Shown: positions 1 through 13,530 of the stretch, in pieces
Layout: each line of letters starts with the position of its first letter
Position numbering within the stretch: position 1 is the first letter of the stretch
Origin: Sipunculus nudus
Taxonomy: Eukaryota; Annelida; Sipuncula; Golfingiida; Sipunculidae
NCBI GenBank assembly: GCA_026874595.1
Contig: CM049309.1
Span: 21,993,033 to 22,057,032 of the forward strand
Length of the DNA stretch: 64,000 nucleotides
Direction of reading: 5' to 3'
Translations under genes and position numbers: made by a program
The notes under the pieces: model-generated
What the model was told of the DNA's origin: nothing
The model's input: the letters and a program-made list of their open reading frames with translations, nothing else
Database searches by the model: none

Positions 1-297
1 AAATTGATATGGAAAAAGTCGTTTTCATTTTTTTAACTTATGAATTTTATTTATTTTTTTCCTCCTCTTCTCCACCTCTTTTCATTTCTTCGTTCCAGAA
101 ACTATCTACTGAATATGTAAGGCCAAAATGGGAAATGTATATGGGTTAAACCCTTGGTTTAAAAAAATTATATATTTTATTCAATGACTATCACCTCCCG
201 CACACAAACATGCTAATCAAATTGAAGTACTTGCTAATCATTTTGTAAATTGATTAGCTACCACTGCTAGGCAATTTTGAAAAAGTAAATTATACCC
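1..297. other. 5' flank, AT-rich, no feature recognised
   Basis: AT-rich sequence with poly-T stretches and no open frame, RNA gene or repeat I can name. It abuts the truncated family B element that starts near 298. Confidence 0.5.
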
Positions 298-789
298 TGA
301 AGGTCACAGGACACATCTTTAAAAAGATGTGGATGCATTTTCAGCCAAACATTTCATCTCAGATCTTTCATCTTGCACATATAGTTCTCCTCCAAGAGAG
401 GAAGAACACTATCAATTTTGAGGTCACAAGGTCAAAGGTGAAGGTCACAGGAGCCATCTGTCCAAAAATTAGTTTCTGGGTGATAATTCCTGCTTTATTG
501 ATGTATAGATTTCAAACTTAACTTGCATATGTCCCATTGGAAAAGCAAGACCAGAATTGATTTTGGGGTCATGAGGTCAAAGGTCAAGGTCACAGGACAC
601 ATCTTTAAAAAGATCAAGGTCACAGGACCAACATCTTCAACAAGATTGTGGATTGTTAGATGGAAGAAACAATAAATATGCCAAGTGTCAGTATATGCTG
701 CTAAAAATGGGGTTCTATTTATAAAGGGGGGGGGGGGCCTACTATGTCTGGGAATACTCTGGCACCTGGGGTGCCAAGAAATGTCTAGT
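298..789 (+). mobile_element. Family B element, 3' fragment
   Basis: Homologous to the right end of the complete family B copy at 36289-38334: the ~289-bp internal unit with AGGTCAAAGGTCAAGGTCA at 574-592, a run of G at about 726-737, TACTATGTCTGGGAATACT, the hairpin GGCACC-tgg-GGTGCC, and the terminus CTAGTT. The left part of the element is missing, so this is a 5'-truncated copy. The inner boundary near 298 was placed by eye. Confidence 0.8.
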
Positions 790-2262
790 TAATTCCAGTA
801 AATCAGTTCACCATCTCCTATGTACTGCTCTTTATGTCAGCTGCTGATTATTAGTGTTCAGTTTGAGAATTGATATTATTGTTTTATAGTTTTGGACATT
901 TCTTTCATATGGAATATGATTAAAATCAAATGTGTGGTGTCTTTGGTATTATTGCTTACCTTCCACAGCTCCTAATATTATTGGGAGCCTCCAAATTTTC
1001 ATAGCAGCTTCCTGACTACACAGTCAGAACTCTGGATATGGATGAATAATTGAGTATTAGTCTGAAATTTTATATTTCTGCCAGTATATTTGAGCTAATC
1101 AGATGTCATTTTGATAAAAGTTTAGAGGTATTGTGATGTCCAGTCAAAAGGTCAAGAAAATTATGTTCAGACAACACAGAAATATAATGAATGCTCTTGT
1201 GCACACACATCAACCTAGCTCGATTAATTGATCTTTACTCAGGCATGTGAGATATTAATGACAGGATAAGATGAAGTTCCCATGTTTTTAAGGTCCAGGA
1301 GTAAATACATCAGATGTCTTTCATTTCATGCAAAATAAATCATTCATGATGGAATAAGACAGTTTGCCCAAGATGATTTTAACCATGCATGCATTCATTT
1401 TCCTTTATTCCTATGTCATTCTTGTTTTGGTGTATCAGGTATCCAACAACCAGGATGGCAATTGTGTTTGCTCAATTATTTTAAGATTAAATATTATAGG
1501 CCTCAGTGTATGTTTCTCCAAAGAAAAACTATCAGAACTGTTGACTCCTATTCATCAGTGTTTTATTTAGCTATTGCTAATATTAAGAAACAATGCTGGT
1601 TTACTTTTTCTTATTGATGATTCAGTAAGGCATTTCATCACTGGCTGGGATGGGATATTTATGACTTGAGTGATTGTGTTTTTAGGGCTTTCATGAAGCT
1701 TCAAATTATGCCCACATGACCAGGCCCAGACACAGCAAGTCATGCCTGAAAGCACTTCCCAGGCCATTGGGGGCAATCATGTCCTAATGGACTGCTTGTT
1801 TATCTGGGGGAGGGGTGTGGCCTGCCGGTCACATAAGGTATGACTTAAGTTACATGTGCCCTAACAGTAGCTTTCAGTGCTGCCAGAGGAGGGAATCCCA
1901 AGAGACTGCTCAAGGCATGGTCAGACTAAGTGTTTGATTAGTTTGTGAGCCACCTATTATGTATCCAATTTGTTGCTTATCATTTGTTTGTATGGATTAA
2001 ATCAAACTCTTGGATCTGAAACACAAATTTGGGATTTTTCCTGGACCAGTTGAAAGAAGTGACTTGAGGAAGATTTGATGATTATAAGGCAATTAATTAA
2101 GCTTTGTTAGTGGCAAGGGAACCCAGCTGACAGGGAGGCACCCCCAGGGTCCTTACTAGCAGTATCTGAGTTGCTTCAGTATCCACCCTATGTATCTAAT
2201 CTGTCAGTAAACCCCTGGCAGGTTTCTGTCATTTGCTGGCACAGCCAGTGATAACAGAAGCA
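790..2262. other. Intergenic or upstream region
   Basis: No convincing gene. Short open frames at 1364-1570 and 1567-1776 have no family signature and no repeat-independent support. The stretch leads into the putative promoter of the ZO gene. Confidence 0.4.
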
Positions 2263-2434
2263 GTGTCTTAACCAATAGCAACAAAGAAGCAGAGCTGAGT
2301 GTGATCAATGAGTGAGGGGGGGCTGCTTCAGTAGTTCACAGTGACTGGAGAGGGCTGGGGCACTACTGCTGCCAGGGTTCTTACATGCTTCTCTGTCTGG
2401 ATCTGGGTCACAGTTAACTGTTCAGCTGGCCGAA
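2263..2434 (+). promoter_or_regulatory. Putative promoter/5'UTR of the ZO first exon
   Basis: The ~170 bp before the start codon is less AT-rich than its surroundings and contains a CCAAT box at 2272-2276. No clear TATA box is seen. A pyrimidine-rich stretch ending in GTCACAG at about 2413 could instead be a splice acceptor, in which case the 5'UTR would begin further upstream. Neither option can be settled from sequence. Confidence 0.3.
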
Positions 2435-2554
2435 ATGGTGGTCAGCAAAACCGCCTCCAAAGGTGACCACCACCATCACCACCACCACCACCGCGATCAC
2501 AAAAAGGAACACAGGAAGGGACATGAGCCCAGGGATAGTTCCAAGCACAGACGA
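2435..2554 (+). CDS. TJP1: ZO exon 1: start codon and His-rich leader
   Basis: ATG at 2435 (G at -3 and G at +4, a fair initiation context) opens 40 codons that end at a GTGAGT donor at 2555. The frame is open back to a TGA at 2342-2344 with no other in-frame ATG, so this is the only start in the exon. The peptide starts MVVSKTASKGD, then has eight consecutive histidines (residues 12-19) and a basic tail rich in H, K, R and E, ending SSKHRR. It joins in phase 0 to the 30603 exon. No signal peptide or membrane segment is visible, as expected for a cytosolic scaffold. The assignment to this gene rests on frame, donor and position; the leader itself has no family signature, and vertebrate ZO leaders differ. 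It might be one of several alternative first exons. Confidence 0.7.
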
Positions 2555-5500
2555 GTGAGTAGTATAGTAGTATTTGTTTTTATGGAACATGTGTGATTGA
2601 TTCAGCCAGCCCGCTCTTTGCCAGGAGGGTAAATGATACTCCCATAGTCCATGGTGGCATTAACTGGTGATTCTGTGAACTTGTGTTCTCTTTACAGGTA
2701 ACAATGTCTCATTACATATATACCCAGCTGAACTTCTGTAATCAGTCATTGTTCTGACAGCTCCCATCTCAGCGACCTGTGTCTTGGTTAGGAAACATAC
2801 ACAAAAAACATCAGTGTTGTTCATCTCTGTCATCAGTTCTGCTACTAGTACTATACAGCAGTCCTCATTGCTCATCTCTGTCTGTGACAGCCAAAATGTG
2901 AAATAAAGGAGGCCTATGACATCACAGATCATATGTGCAGTAATAATATTGTCATTTTGTCTTATGATTTTTGTTTATGATAGTTTGAATAGAATACTAT
3001 TTTTTGGCTTTAATTGCTTAAGTCTTCCCCTACAATAAAATTGAAATATTGACAGCTTATATTGTATATATAAAGTTTATATTTAATAGTTAATTGTCCT
3101 TTTGATAACAGTTTATCTAACACTTATTTGTGGAGATAACATAAATTGATGGGTAATTAAAATCAGACGTTGAAAAACTTTTGACCCATTAATTGTTAAA
3201 TTGAATATACACTGTTTTAAGGAACTTATATGTTTTATATTACAATAAGAGAAAATAAAGGATGGTCAGAATTTCAAATACAGATGTGTGGCTACCAGTA
3301 TTAGCTGATCAGGTTTGTTTCAGATGAGCAAATTGTAGACTGGTGGGTTGATGCAGGTATTTTTATGTTCTTGGCTATTTTCAACATAAATTACTAATTT
3401 AGTGTGAAACATTAATGCATACAAATTGTACAAAGGATTTAGCAGGAAAGTCTCATGCCTGTCAAAATAACGTCGATTATACAAGTTTTGTTCTTGTAAA
3501 ATCAATCAATTTAACATGTAAACCAAAAGCATTTTATCAAGAATGGCCAGTTTCAATTACAATGATGGCTACAAATCTTTAATTAAGTGAAAATAAATTC
3601 ACTGTTGTTTTGAACAGAATATTTAAATGTAGAGTATTTTTTGCCAGTTTAATTTCAGATTCAAATATAGGATCAGTGCTCTTGCTGCACACCTTTCATT
3701 TTATAATTCTGCACTTTACTGGAAACTGTGTGTGTTTGTGTGGAGATCAGTCTCGTAGAGTTTTGCGTAATTAGAATAAAACTAGAAGAGATAAGTACTA
3801 GTAGCAGGTTTTCTGGTGGAGCTCTTGGCCTACTGAGATAAACAGTCAACTGCTTGGCTCAGCTTATCTGGCGAGGTTCTTGGTATTTAAACTCGGCCAA
3901 GTAGGTCTTCTGTTTAACCATCAGGTTAATGTTGTACATTAAAAGTCTATAATACATTTTATGTTATAAAGGTTATTTTATTCATGTTGACATGATGAAC
4001 TGGCAGAAAAGGACTTCAAATAGTTTAGCCCAAAGAGTTTTGACAGTCAGTCTTAATGTGATCAATAAGCCATAATTAGCAAAAACTTGATCAGTGGCCT
4101 TTTCAGGCTACTTTGATGATATGAAATCTATAATTCCGGATATATATTGAAATGAATGTACCTTGACATTATGATTTTGTCTCGGAGAAACTTTCTTTAG
4201 AAGGAAGTCAATGAACAGCGTAAGATATTTTAGGTTAAAGCTAAAATGATAATCGCCTGTGAATTTTGACATCAGGCGACGGACACGTAAATTGTGATTG
4301 TTCATGGATATCCACATAGATTTATGGTACAATTTTTACTGAAAATTACAATCACACTTCATTTTTGTCTGCTAACCTCAAAGATTTAATTTTGTTTTGA
4401 ATGGTTGTGAGTTGTGATTGATATCCAAAGGGTGTCTTACCCCATATATCACTCGAATCCTGAAAAAAGATGACTTTAGTTGGTCACATATATAGTGTCA
4501 TCTGTTGCCTTTTGGATCATTCCTTTATTCCCTGTGATCTTGTCATCTGAATCTGCACATGAGAAGTGTGGTTGTACAAGATATAAAATGAAATTGTATC
4601 ATAAATTGAAATGTATTCATTAGTAAGCAAATAAAGAATATTTGTTGAAAACTCTGAAAATAGTAGAGGTTTTATCAAATACATTACATGAAATAAGAAA
4701 AGGGTTACATTTATTAGTACCCATTAACCAGTTTCCCTCCCGCACATACCAAGATAAGATGCCAGGCTGCTTGTAGATAACATGATAGCCAAGGCATCCA
4801 AAGACGGAGTTGTCTGTTTCTTAGTGGCAGTGATAGGTCTTACCGTTCAGGCTGTAACAGTAAAGGTCACAAGCCGCACTCATCCCTACCTACCCCTTTC
4901 TCTGTGATGTTTTTTCTGACGTTCACATACTGTGGTGGAACCTTTCAGTGCCTTTCACACAGTCCATGACACTTTTTTCCCCCTGTTTATATGAACCACA
5001 ACCTCAACAATGCCCTTTTCACACACAGACCACTTTTAAATTGATTTGGGTTGTGTGTATAAATCATGTCAGTTCAAATCTAAACAGTTCTTGGCATTTA
5101 CACTGCATATTAATGGCTACCCAGTTTGAAACAATTTATCCATGTGCCTGCAGCCTCATGAAAAAAAGTCATTTCATATATGAAGCATCATGTAGTCACC
5201 CTCGTTCACTCATCACAAGTTTTATGGATACATGTCAAAATGATTTTAAAACAACTTCCCTGATCAGGTTTCAAAACTGTTTCATTAAAAGCTTTTAATT
5301 CCTTTGTGGTATACACAGTCAATTTTTAGACGATTTTCAAAGTGATTTCCTTTTACTGTGTGAGAGGGGTATGGCAGGCATAATGATTGAGCTTTATAGC
5401 CTGCACCACTCTGACAAATGATGATTGATTGTATCTTTGTATGAGGTATGCTTTATGTAAAACTGATACACATAACCAAACAGCTGTTGAGTCAGGTTTT

Positions 5501-8139
5501 CAATGGTGTTGGTGAAGTCTGATTGTCCAGAACTCAGAAGCCTGCCGCCCACTGGAGGTTTTACTGTGATTTTTACCTGTGACCAGTTGTAGACATTCAG
5601 TGATGTCTGCAAATGCTTGGGACTGACAATTGCTGACCAGTCTCTTAGACAGTTTGTAATCTTCTGTAACTGCTTGCTTCTGGCAGTGAAAAGTAGCAGT
5701 CTCAAGGTTACAGAATGTCATGCTTTGTATATATTGGAGATGATAAACTTGACAAGATGGTTCTCACACAGGGAGGACTACCAGTAGTTGCTGACTCAGT
5801 AACCTTGCCAGAACTTCCCCAAACCAGTCACAAATCGCATCCCAAGCAATAGCAGATGCCCGCAACAGTCACAAGTGCATCCAAAGTTTTCTGACATGCC
5901 AGAAACCTTGAGATCATCTGTGACCGCAGGTTGTAAGTATGTAAGTCACAAGTCCTGCTCACCAGTGATTCATGTGATTATAGTTGGTGGCTATTTGCAG
6001 ATTTTTTTTGCGATTCTAGTTGCATTACATCAAAGGAAAATGGCCAGAGAGCAGCAGGCCTAACTATTCCCAGCTGACATTCTTTACCTTAACTCAGAAA
6101 TGCCAATCTGGTGCTCCTGTCCTGTTTTCTTTCTCTCTGGTGTTATGGCTATTTTATTTGGTCCAGCTCATTAGTACATGTTTTAGTGCTGGTGTCATAG
6201 TCTTGATATTCACACTTAATTAACTGGCTTTAGGATTCTTGTCTGTTAATCAATTTACATACCTTATGCGATCTGAACTTTCAGGTAGATAGACTTGCTT
6301 TTTAATACATGTGAATTATTACATCAAAAATACCTCTATGAGCAATGTAGAAGATACTATTATTCACATAAACTTAAATGTACACCAAACAAATCAAACA
6401 AAAGTATCACAGCCAGCATCTGTGCCATTACAGTTCCCTACCAATCATACATTGGGAAAATACCAGTAGATAATACAAATGAATTCAAGAACCATATGCC
6501 TTTTAATTATATAAAAATGTGGTGTAACATTACATTCACCAATGCAATATATAATCATGGCTGGGGGGTGTTATTAAGACAGGCCAAATGTACAGTGTTT
6601 AAGGCTTGGTCATGGCTCAGACATGCCTGGTTCTGTAGCTTCTACTGCAGCTGTTGATATTGGCTGGCCAAGTCCACACAAACCTGATATGTAGTCTGAC
6701 CCTTCACAAGTAAATCAGATACCAGGCCTGCTTACAAACACTGCCTTATCATCATCAAGAATGTGTAATTATGTTTCATCTTGTGCGTCTGTCATGGAGG
6801 AATATTGCAGCTGCTTTTACACTGCTCAAACTATTATGGTGTTATGGTCAGGTAAATGGTTCTGATATGACATGTGTCTGCTTGAGTGATTCTCCAGTCC
6901 TCTGTGTTATGTTGTTATTGTTTATGCTGACCAGAAGCATCTGTGCTGCAGGGCTTCTTGTGTGAGATGTGGTTCTTATGCAGATTCAAGGTGTGTCCAG
7001 TGCTTGCTTTTTCTATTACACTTGAAATCCTGCACTGGACAGTTGTCCTGACATTGTTTGCATCCTTGGTGTATTTTGACAGTCAGCAAGCAGCTGTTTG
7101 TCCCCTCCCCCTTACGTCCCTTACAATCATAACATGACAGACACACCTGGACACTTGGGTCACACAAAAACAACTGGTAAGGTCAGGGCAGTAAGCCTGA
7201 AACATTTAATTCAGTTGGGCAGAGATTATTTATTCACCCTTACATTACCTGTGTTAAATGATGTTGTTATCAGAGAAGGGACCTTTGTACATTTTTTTTG
7301 TTTATCTGGACTCTATTTTGTCTACCCATGGATTACCTCTCTCCTTCTCTAATTCATGCTTCAAACCCAATGAGAATAGCAGTCATTTCTCCATTCAACC
7401 TGTAAGGGCAGTTGACAGAATGTTCCTGCATAATCACAGTGAACTCCTATCAAATCAAGGAACAAATGGCCACTACAGGAAAATTTATTTTCCTTTTTAC
7501 TTTACATCTGCCTGATTGATTGATTGGTTTTGCTTTATATACCAAGGACTCCTCTAGTTGAATATTTTTTCACTTGTAATTAATGAATAGAACAAATTTT
7601 GTATCACAGTAACAGAATTCCTTTAATTAGCTTGTACAGGCTCAAGGGTTTATAAGTCAACGGTAATTTAACTGCTGGAAGCTGTTTTTACCACTACTAA
7701 GACCATAAAACCATTTTAACTAATGTTACACTGAGTCTTGTTAGTTTTCTGTGAAAGCACAATTAAAAAATATGAAGATTGTTTGAGCAAATTTGGTGGC
7801 TGTAAACCTGATCATAAAGAAATTCATGTAAGGTATACTGGAATTCCATTTAAATTTCCATGATACAGGGTACTGGAAGTCCATGCTGTTTACCAAATTG
7901 AATATAATTACCAGAATGTCACATTTTACATAACATGAGCTAAAGCATAACCTTGGGATATTTGATTCACCATTGAATACCTTATTTATTTACTATGCAA
8001 GAGTTATTTTATATTTTTGTCTCCAATATCTGGATTTAGTGAAAGGTTGGACGCTGACAATCTGTTAACTCTCTTTTTAATGATCACATGACAGGGAAAG
8101 GTCCACATTTAAACTCTTTTCAACTTTAAGGAACTGTAA

Positions 8140-8168
8140 AGAAAATAATAATAATAATAATAATAATT
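8140..8168. repeat. (AAT)n microsatellite
   Basis: About nine uninterrupted AAT/ATA repeats within intron 1. Confidence 0.85.
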
Positions 8169-9249
8169 ATAATGATATAAGGTATACCCTCAGATTTAAA
8201 TAGAAACTAGCAAAGTTTTGAAGCCTAAAAAAAACTGCACTGATGCACCTAAATAAAATTGGATTTATAACTGACAGTTCAAAGCAAAAGAGACTATTGA
8301 TGTTAAATAAATACATGTTTTATGATTATTTTCAGTTTTTATAGGTACCTTGTTATGTCCCTGTGTCTTTATCAGTGTTAGTTTTTTACAATAATGTTTG
8401 TTTCAAGTGTGCAAACAGATCATGTGATTGTCACAGAAGTGAGGACCTTATCTGTGAACAGGAGGTGGGATGGTTTTACTTAACAGAGCAGTTGAGGGGC
8501 TGCATGTGTCAGCTGACCTGAGAGCTGACCCAGCCAGGCTGACAGAACACCAGCTTGTCAGCAGACATGACAATCCACAGGGAGGGAGGGTAGGCTGCAA
8601 GCACTGTCAGTCCCCAGCCCATGCACCTGCTGGCCTGTCCTATCTATGCTGGTGATCTGAGCCACACAGGGGATATGGCCTGGTCAGACATTAACTTCTG
8701 ACCCAGCATTTAGCTGCAGGGTCATGTCAGCACACCTGGCATTTTTGTGGCATGAAACTCAAGTTCTCAACTGGCAGTCAACAACAGGGCCTTAATGAGA
8801 GCTGCTTAATGTGTCACTGCAAATTAACATTATTGTTTGAGTATACATAAATAATATGTATGCTCCCAATTTTCTTACATATCATCCAATAATCTATAAT
8901 CACATGTGGATATCAAATATGTTGATTTTTTTTTCACCTATATGTATCTACCTTTCTTTTTGTGTAATGATGGAAGTACTCATAGGTTGCTTTAGTGCAA
9001 AATATAAGAAGTTTGCCCCAACCACAATGGTAGTCAGTGCATTTATACCAATGCATTAATGATCCGACAAATTATGCAAAACTTACTTTGCAGAAGGAAG
9101 GTGGGAGATACTTCCATGAGAAGTGCAGGGTTAATCATGCGGTTAAGACTATGTCAGACAAAAATTACCAATTGTTTCCAGCAATTGAAAACATTCTCTT
9201 ATTGATTGGTGTCAGAGGGTGGGTGCAAATTTGCGCTGGATGATTGGCC

Positions 9250-10090
9250 TGTGATCTAGACTTGAATGGGAATATGGAGAACTGGCATCAGACCATCTAA
9301 ACTTCACATGTAGGTCCAGTATCAGATCATTCGAACTACCACTGCAGGATTTTAATCAGACTATCAAACTTCTGCTGTCTGACAGTGGAGGTGTCATATC
9401 AAGTAATCTTTCAATAGATGAATGGTGTCAGAATGTCCAAACTTACAGTAGAAGACATGGGTCAGACAGTATCCAAACTTCCAGTAGAGGACTTGGCTCA
9501 AACTATCCAAACTTTCAGTGGAGGACTGATGTAAGATTTTCTGAACTTCCAGTTGAGGATTTTTGTCAGTGCAATCCAATCTTCAGGTTGAGGACATGTT
9601 TCAAGCTATCTTAACATCCAGTGGAGGACTGGTGTCAGACTAACCAAAAATTCCAATTGAGGACTTATGTCAGACTATCCAAACTTCCAGTGGAGGACCG
9701 GTGTCAGATTATACAAACTTCCAATGAAAAACAATGTCAGTCCATCCAAACTTCTAGTGAAGGACTGGTGTCACACCATCCAAACTAGAGGACCATCCAA
9801 ACTAGGGGACTTGCGTCAGACTATCCAAAGTTCTGCTGCAAGACTAGTGTCAGACTATCTAAATTTCCAGGAAAATAGGGTCAGACAGGATAAACTCTCT
9901 GTGGAGGACTGGTGTCAGGCCAACTAAATTTCTAGTGAAGGGCCAATGTCAGTCTATACAAATTTCCAAAGGGCCAGTGTCAGTCCATACAAACTTTCAA
10001 TGAAGGACCAAATCTACTTTGTTGGACTGGTGTCAGATCATTTAATCCTTAATTGCAGGACTTGGATGAGACCATCCCAACGATGACTCT
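9250..10090. repeat. Degenerate ~34-bp minisatellite
   Basis: Some 20 or more diverged units of the pattern GTCAGACTATCCAAACTTCC followed by AGTGGAGGACTGGT. Spacing measured at 9669, 9703, 9735 and 9769 is 32-34 bp. Units drift by substitutions and small indels, which points to an old array. Open frames through it (for example 9667-9927) are by-products of the periodicity, since the period is not a multiple of three and the frames are short. Confidence 0.85.
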
Positions 10091-11407
10091 ATAGGTGTGA
10101 TCTGAAACATAAAGCTTTAATTACTTGAGTGATGTCAGGCTTCAACTTCTTGAATTTTAAAGACAGTTCTAAAAATGGCATAAGCAGATTATATTTAATA
10201 GACATTTTAACAAAGAACCAAATTCTGGAACATTTTGTATAAACTCATATTTGTCTTTTAACCATGGATAAAGTCTAGTTATAGTGTCAAGGCAGGAAGG
10301 GGTGAGTGCTCTATCATGTTTGCATGAGGCCAGTCTAGGACCAAGCTGTTATAGACCAGTAATTTAGCAGTTGATACTTGAGCAGCAGCTTGACCTTAAG
10401 CAAATGACCAAAACAGGTGCTGCTGAATACCAGCCAAGGACCTGTTGGTAATACATGCCAGAAACAGCACCTACCACAAAATTGGACCATTTGTACCTGC
10501 TATGAAGCAAGCGCAAGATTTTGTTAATGCTACTATGGGCAAAATCATTTATTTTTTTTTTCAGGAATATCTCATGTGAACATTTCAAAGCTCTTGTATA
10601 CCATGTTGAGGTAGATATAAGCCTCTTAGCATGGATTACTTTATTGTAAAGGGTACATGATTAACACTTACTTGTTTTCATTGCTTTCACAAAGGGGTTT
10701 CTTGACTGCTGTTATAACAATAATACATTATGCCATCAGGCATCAGCAGAGTTTTAGTAACAGAGTCTTGGCACAGTCTTATACCAATTTATGTACCAAT
10801 TCAGTCGCAGGTTATTTCTTGCATGACTTAGTATTTGTTTTCTTGATAATGGTTATTCAATCAAACAGGCTTTTGTATGAGTGCCTGTATAAACTAATCT
10901 GTCCTCCTGCATTGTAACTCAGTAGTTGTTAGCAGGTTATTAATGACCGGGCTACTCCTGTTTAATCTCAGGCTTGACCTCCAGGATCACCACTAGAGCT
11001 GACTGCCAGTATGCAGGTAGGGTAACAGCTTTGAGTGATATGTTTATTAACCTGTAGGACAAACTGCTGTCAGTAAGGTGACAACCTTCAGGTACTCCAG
11101 TGGAACACTTGTTTGCTTGTTTCAGAGTTTCGCCAGTTGTCTGAGGAGTAAAACATACCTCTCTTGCATTCTGTCCAAGCTACAAGCAATCATGGTTTGA
11201 CATTAGGTGTTCAATAATTAACCTGAATGCTGCAAAATGCAGCTGTATATCCTTTTTACATAGAATTTTTTCAAGGATGATATTTTGGACTAGTCGTATT
11301 ACTTTGTGAAGATGAGGGTGATCCAAGTTGGCTATCACAATGGTTATGTAAGTATGGTCAGTATGTGTATCTTTGTTAACACTGTATGATTTAATGCCAT
11401 AGCAATA

Positions 11408-11540
11408 ACAGGTTTGGCTTTAACATAGTGGTTAAGGCATTGGACAAAGGAGCAGAGGTTACCCAGTTTTAATCCCAACAGAGCATTTAATGCAAGTCAG
11501 TGATGTCAGGGATTTGATCGAAGTCTTTATAAGAAGTTAT
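11408..11540 (+). repeat. tRNA-derived SINE-like remnant
   Basis: TAGTGGTTAAGGC at about 11426 resembles an RNA polymerase III A box and GGTTACCC..TTTTAATCCC at about 11457-11476 resembles a decayed B box of the AGAGG-CCCGGGTTCGAATCCC kind, spaced as in tRNA-like SINE heads. The tail is not resolved. One copy only was noticed, so this is a tentative call. Confidence 0.4.
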
Positions 11541-12850
11541 GATTTCTTAATGATTCCTGGCTCCACCTATGAAAAACATGAAACCCAGAAAGCCTAATTA
11601 TAACATTATATTAAATATCCTTCATATCATATGGTTACTTCTATCCCCCTTTGATAGGAATTACAACTGTCAAGCCATGAACCTATCCTTTAAAAAAGGT
11701 TGTTGCAAAAATGCCTGTGATTTTCATGGTTCACAGGAAAGGAATATTTCATGTTGTGTTGGGGCACCCAATAACTGCCTACACAGGCTGAATGTGACAA
11801 CTCTGGGTAATTAGCCTTGAATTATTTACCCACAGAAATGTTGAATGGTACACAAAGTGTATGTTGTACAACCACACTGGTGATACTGAAACCGGAAAGA
11901 TCATCTAAAATACCTTGGATATTTGTTGTGACAGTTTAGTTTCATTATTAATATATAGACAAGTTTCCACTTTTAAAAGGTAAGGGAGTTTAAGTTTTCA
12001 TAGAGCACAAGTCTTTAAGAATATTATGGTGCTTAAGATATTTAGTCTATCTGTGAAGGATCATTATATTTGCTTCTTTTTGCTTCAAACAAAGACCAAA
12101 ATGTATAAATATCAACCCTTAAAAAGTTGGATGTTCTGCAGAAATACTTACATATGCTGTGTAATTTTCAGGTTTTAATTTTGTCCCCATTTCTGTTTAT
12201 TCTATTAATTCGTAAAGAAATCCTTGGCGGGTATTATTTCTGTGAATGGAATTAGCTGATAAGCTTCAAATACCATATACTTTCAGTATGCATACAAGTT
12301 TTGACATAAAATATCATTTGCAGATATACTAAATTTGACCTGCTGTGAGTCACTTTTATTATTATCAGGTGTTTTTATACTCTCAGTCTCTTACATTGAC
12401 TTACAAGGGGACACATCATCTGGTTGTATGTGTAGAATGTGTATCTCAGGAGCTTGTGTCAGTGAGTTCAGACCTTGCCTGGCCATGCACATTATAAACA
12501 GTGTGTGACTCACAGAGGCGTGTTTTAACCCTGATGATAAACACTAAGTTTATTAACAGATAATGGCTAAACCGTAAACACCCATGAGACAGCATGTATA
12601 TATTTTCAGCTTCATATTCTCAGACTCAAGTATAGAGTACAGTAACATCATCAGTTTCTGCATTACATGCAGTTGTATTTACTTTTATGGCAATTTAGCT
12701 ATTTGTAGGAAATCTTGCTCCTTAAAAAAAAAACTTTCAACTTAGCTATCTAATACCTATAAAAGGAATTCAGTTCACGTTTGTTCGCAGTGTTCTCTAA
12801 AACAGTGTTGTTTACAATATTGTGCCATACATCATTTCAAAGATTATTAT

Positions 12851-13530
12851 CCCCGCAGTGACATAGGCGATATGAATCGGCAATCGCGGGAATGCATGCA
12901 TCGTGGTTACTTAACCTCTAACACTAAGGACTATTGTTCATATGAATAACGCATGCTTTCAATGAGGGCTTTGACCCACATGCGTGGTCAGTAAAAGAGA
13001 AAATCACATGTTTCTCGCTTCATGAAATGGAGAGTTCAACCCAGGAGGATTACCGGTAATGACAAAAGCTAATTCATGGTCCTAATTTCAGGAACAGGGC
13101 TGTGGGGGGTCGAAGGTCTGGAAATGGGATACGGACCCACTGCATGGAGTCCCGCCGGGTCCGCTTCTGCTACTTACAATGTATGCATATTTCTGTTTAA
13201 TAGAAACCAGTCAAATATCAACGAAACACTGTATGCCTCCGCGTCTCATTCCAGTTCGCAATGTAAACCATCACTGACCAGGTCATTAAGGTAAACATAC
13301 CAGGATATGATTTTACCACGAGCACAGGCGCCGAAATAACAGTAAAAAATTATTTGTACATATCGTATTCTGAGAGTATCCCACTAAAAAATCTATATTT
13401 TCTTTTAACTTTTATAATAAAAAATGAGCCAACGTTCAATATCTCAGTAAATATATCTCCCAAACTGCGGTAAAAAGCCCGGTATACCGGGTTTATCAGC
13501 TAGTCCCTGATAATGTCATTTCGCACTGGC
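12851..13530. promoter_or_regulatory. CpG-dense pocket inside intron 1
   Basis: I count about 28 CpG dinucleotides in roughly 680 bp, whereas adjoining intron sequence has very few. It includes a perfect 14-bp palindrome CCCGGTATACCGGG at 13478-13491. It could be an unmethylated regulatory region or an alternative first exon, but I could not identify an exon joining in frame to 30603. A repeat of unknown family is the other explanation. Confidence 0.35.

Noticed and set aside
6295-6657. 120-codon open frame in intron 1
   Set aside because: Composition is that of translated AT-rich intron, with no domain and no supporting splice sites.
8470-8655. GC-richer 61-codon open frame in intron 1
   Set aside because: No splice sites in phase with the gene, no recognisable domain, and the frame is short enough to be chance.
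9250-10090. CRISPR-like regular repeats
   Set aside because: Units are contiguous and degenerate with no unique spacers, and the genome is clearly eukaryotic.
13076-13294. 72-codon open frame after a TTTCAG
   Set aside because: Falls in the CpG-dense pocket and has no in-phase donor or similarity joining it to the 30603 exon; kept only as a possible regulatory region.
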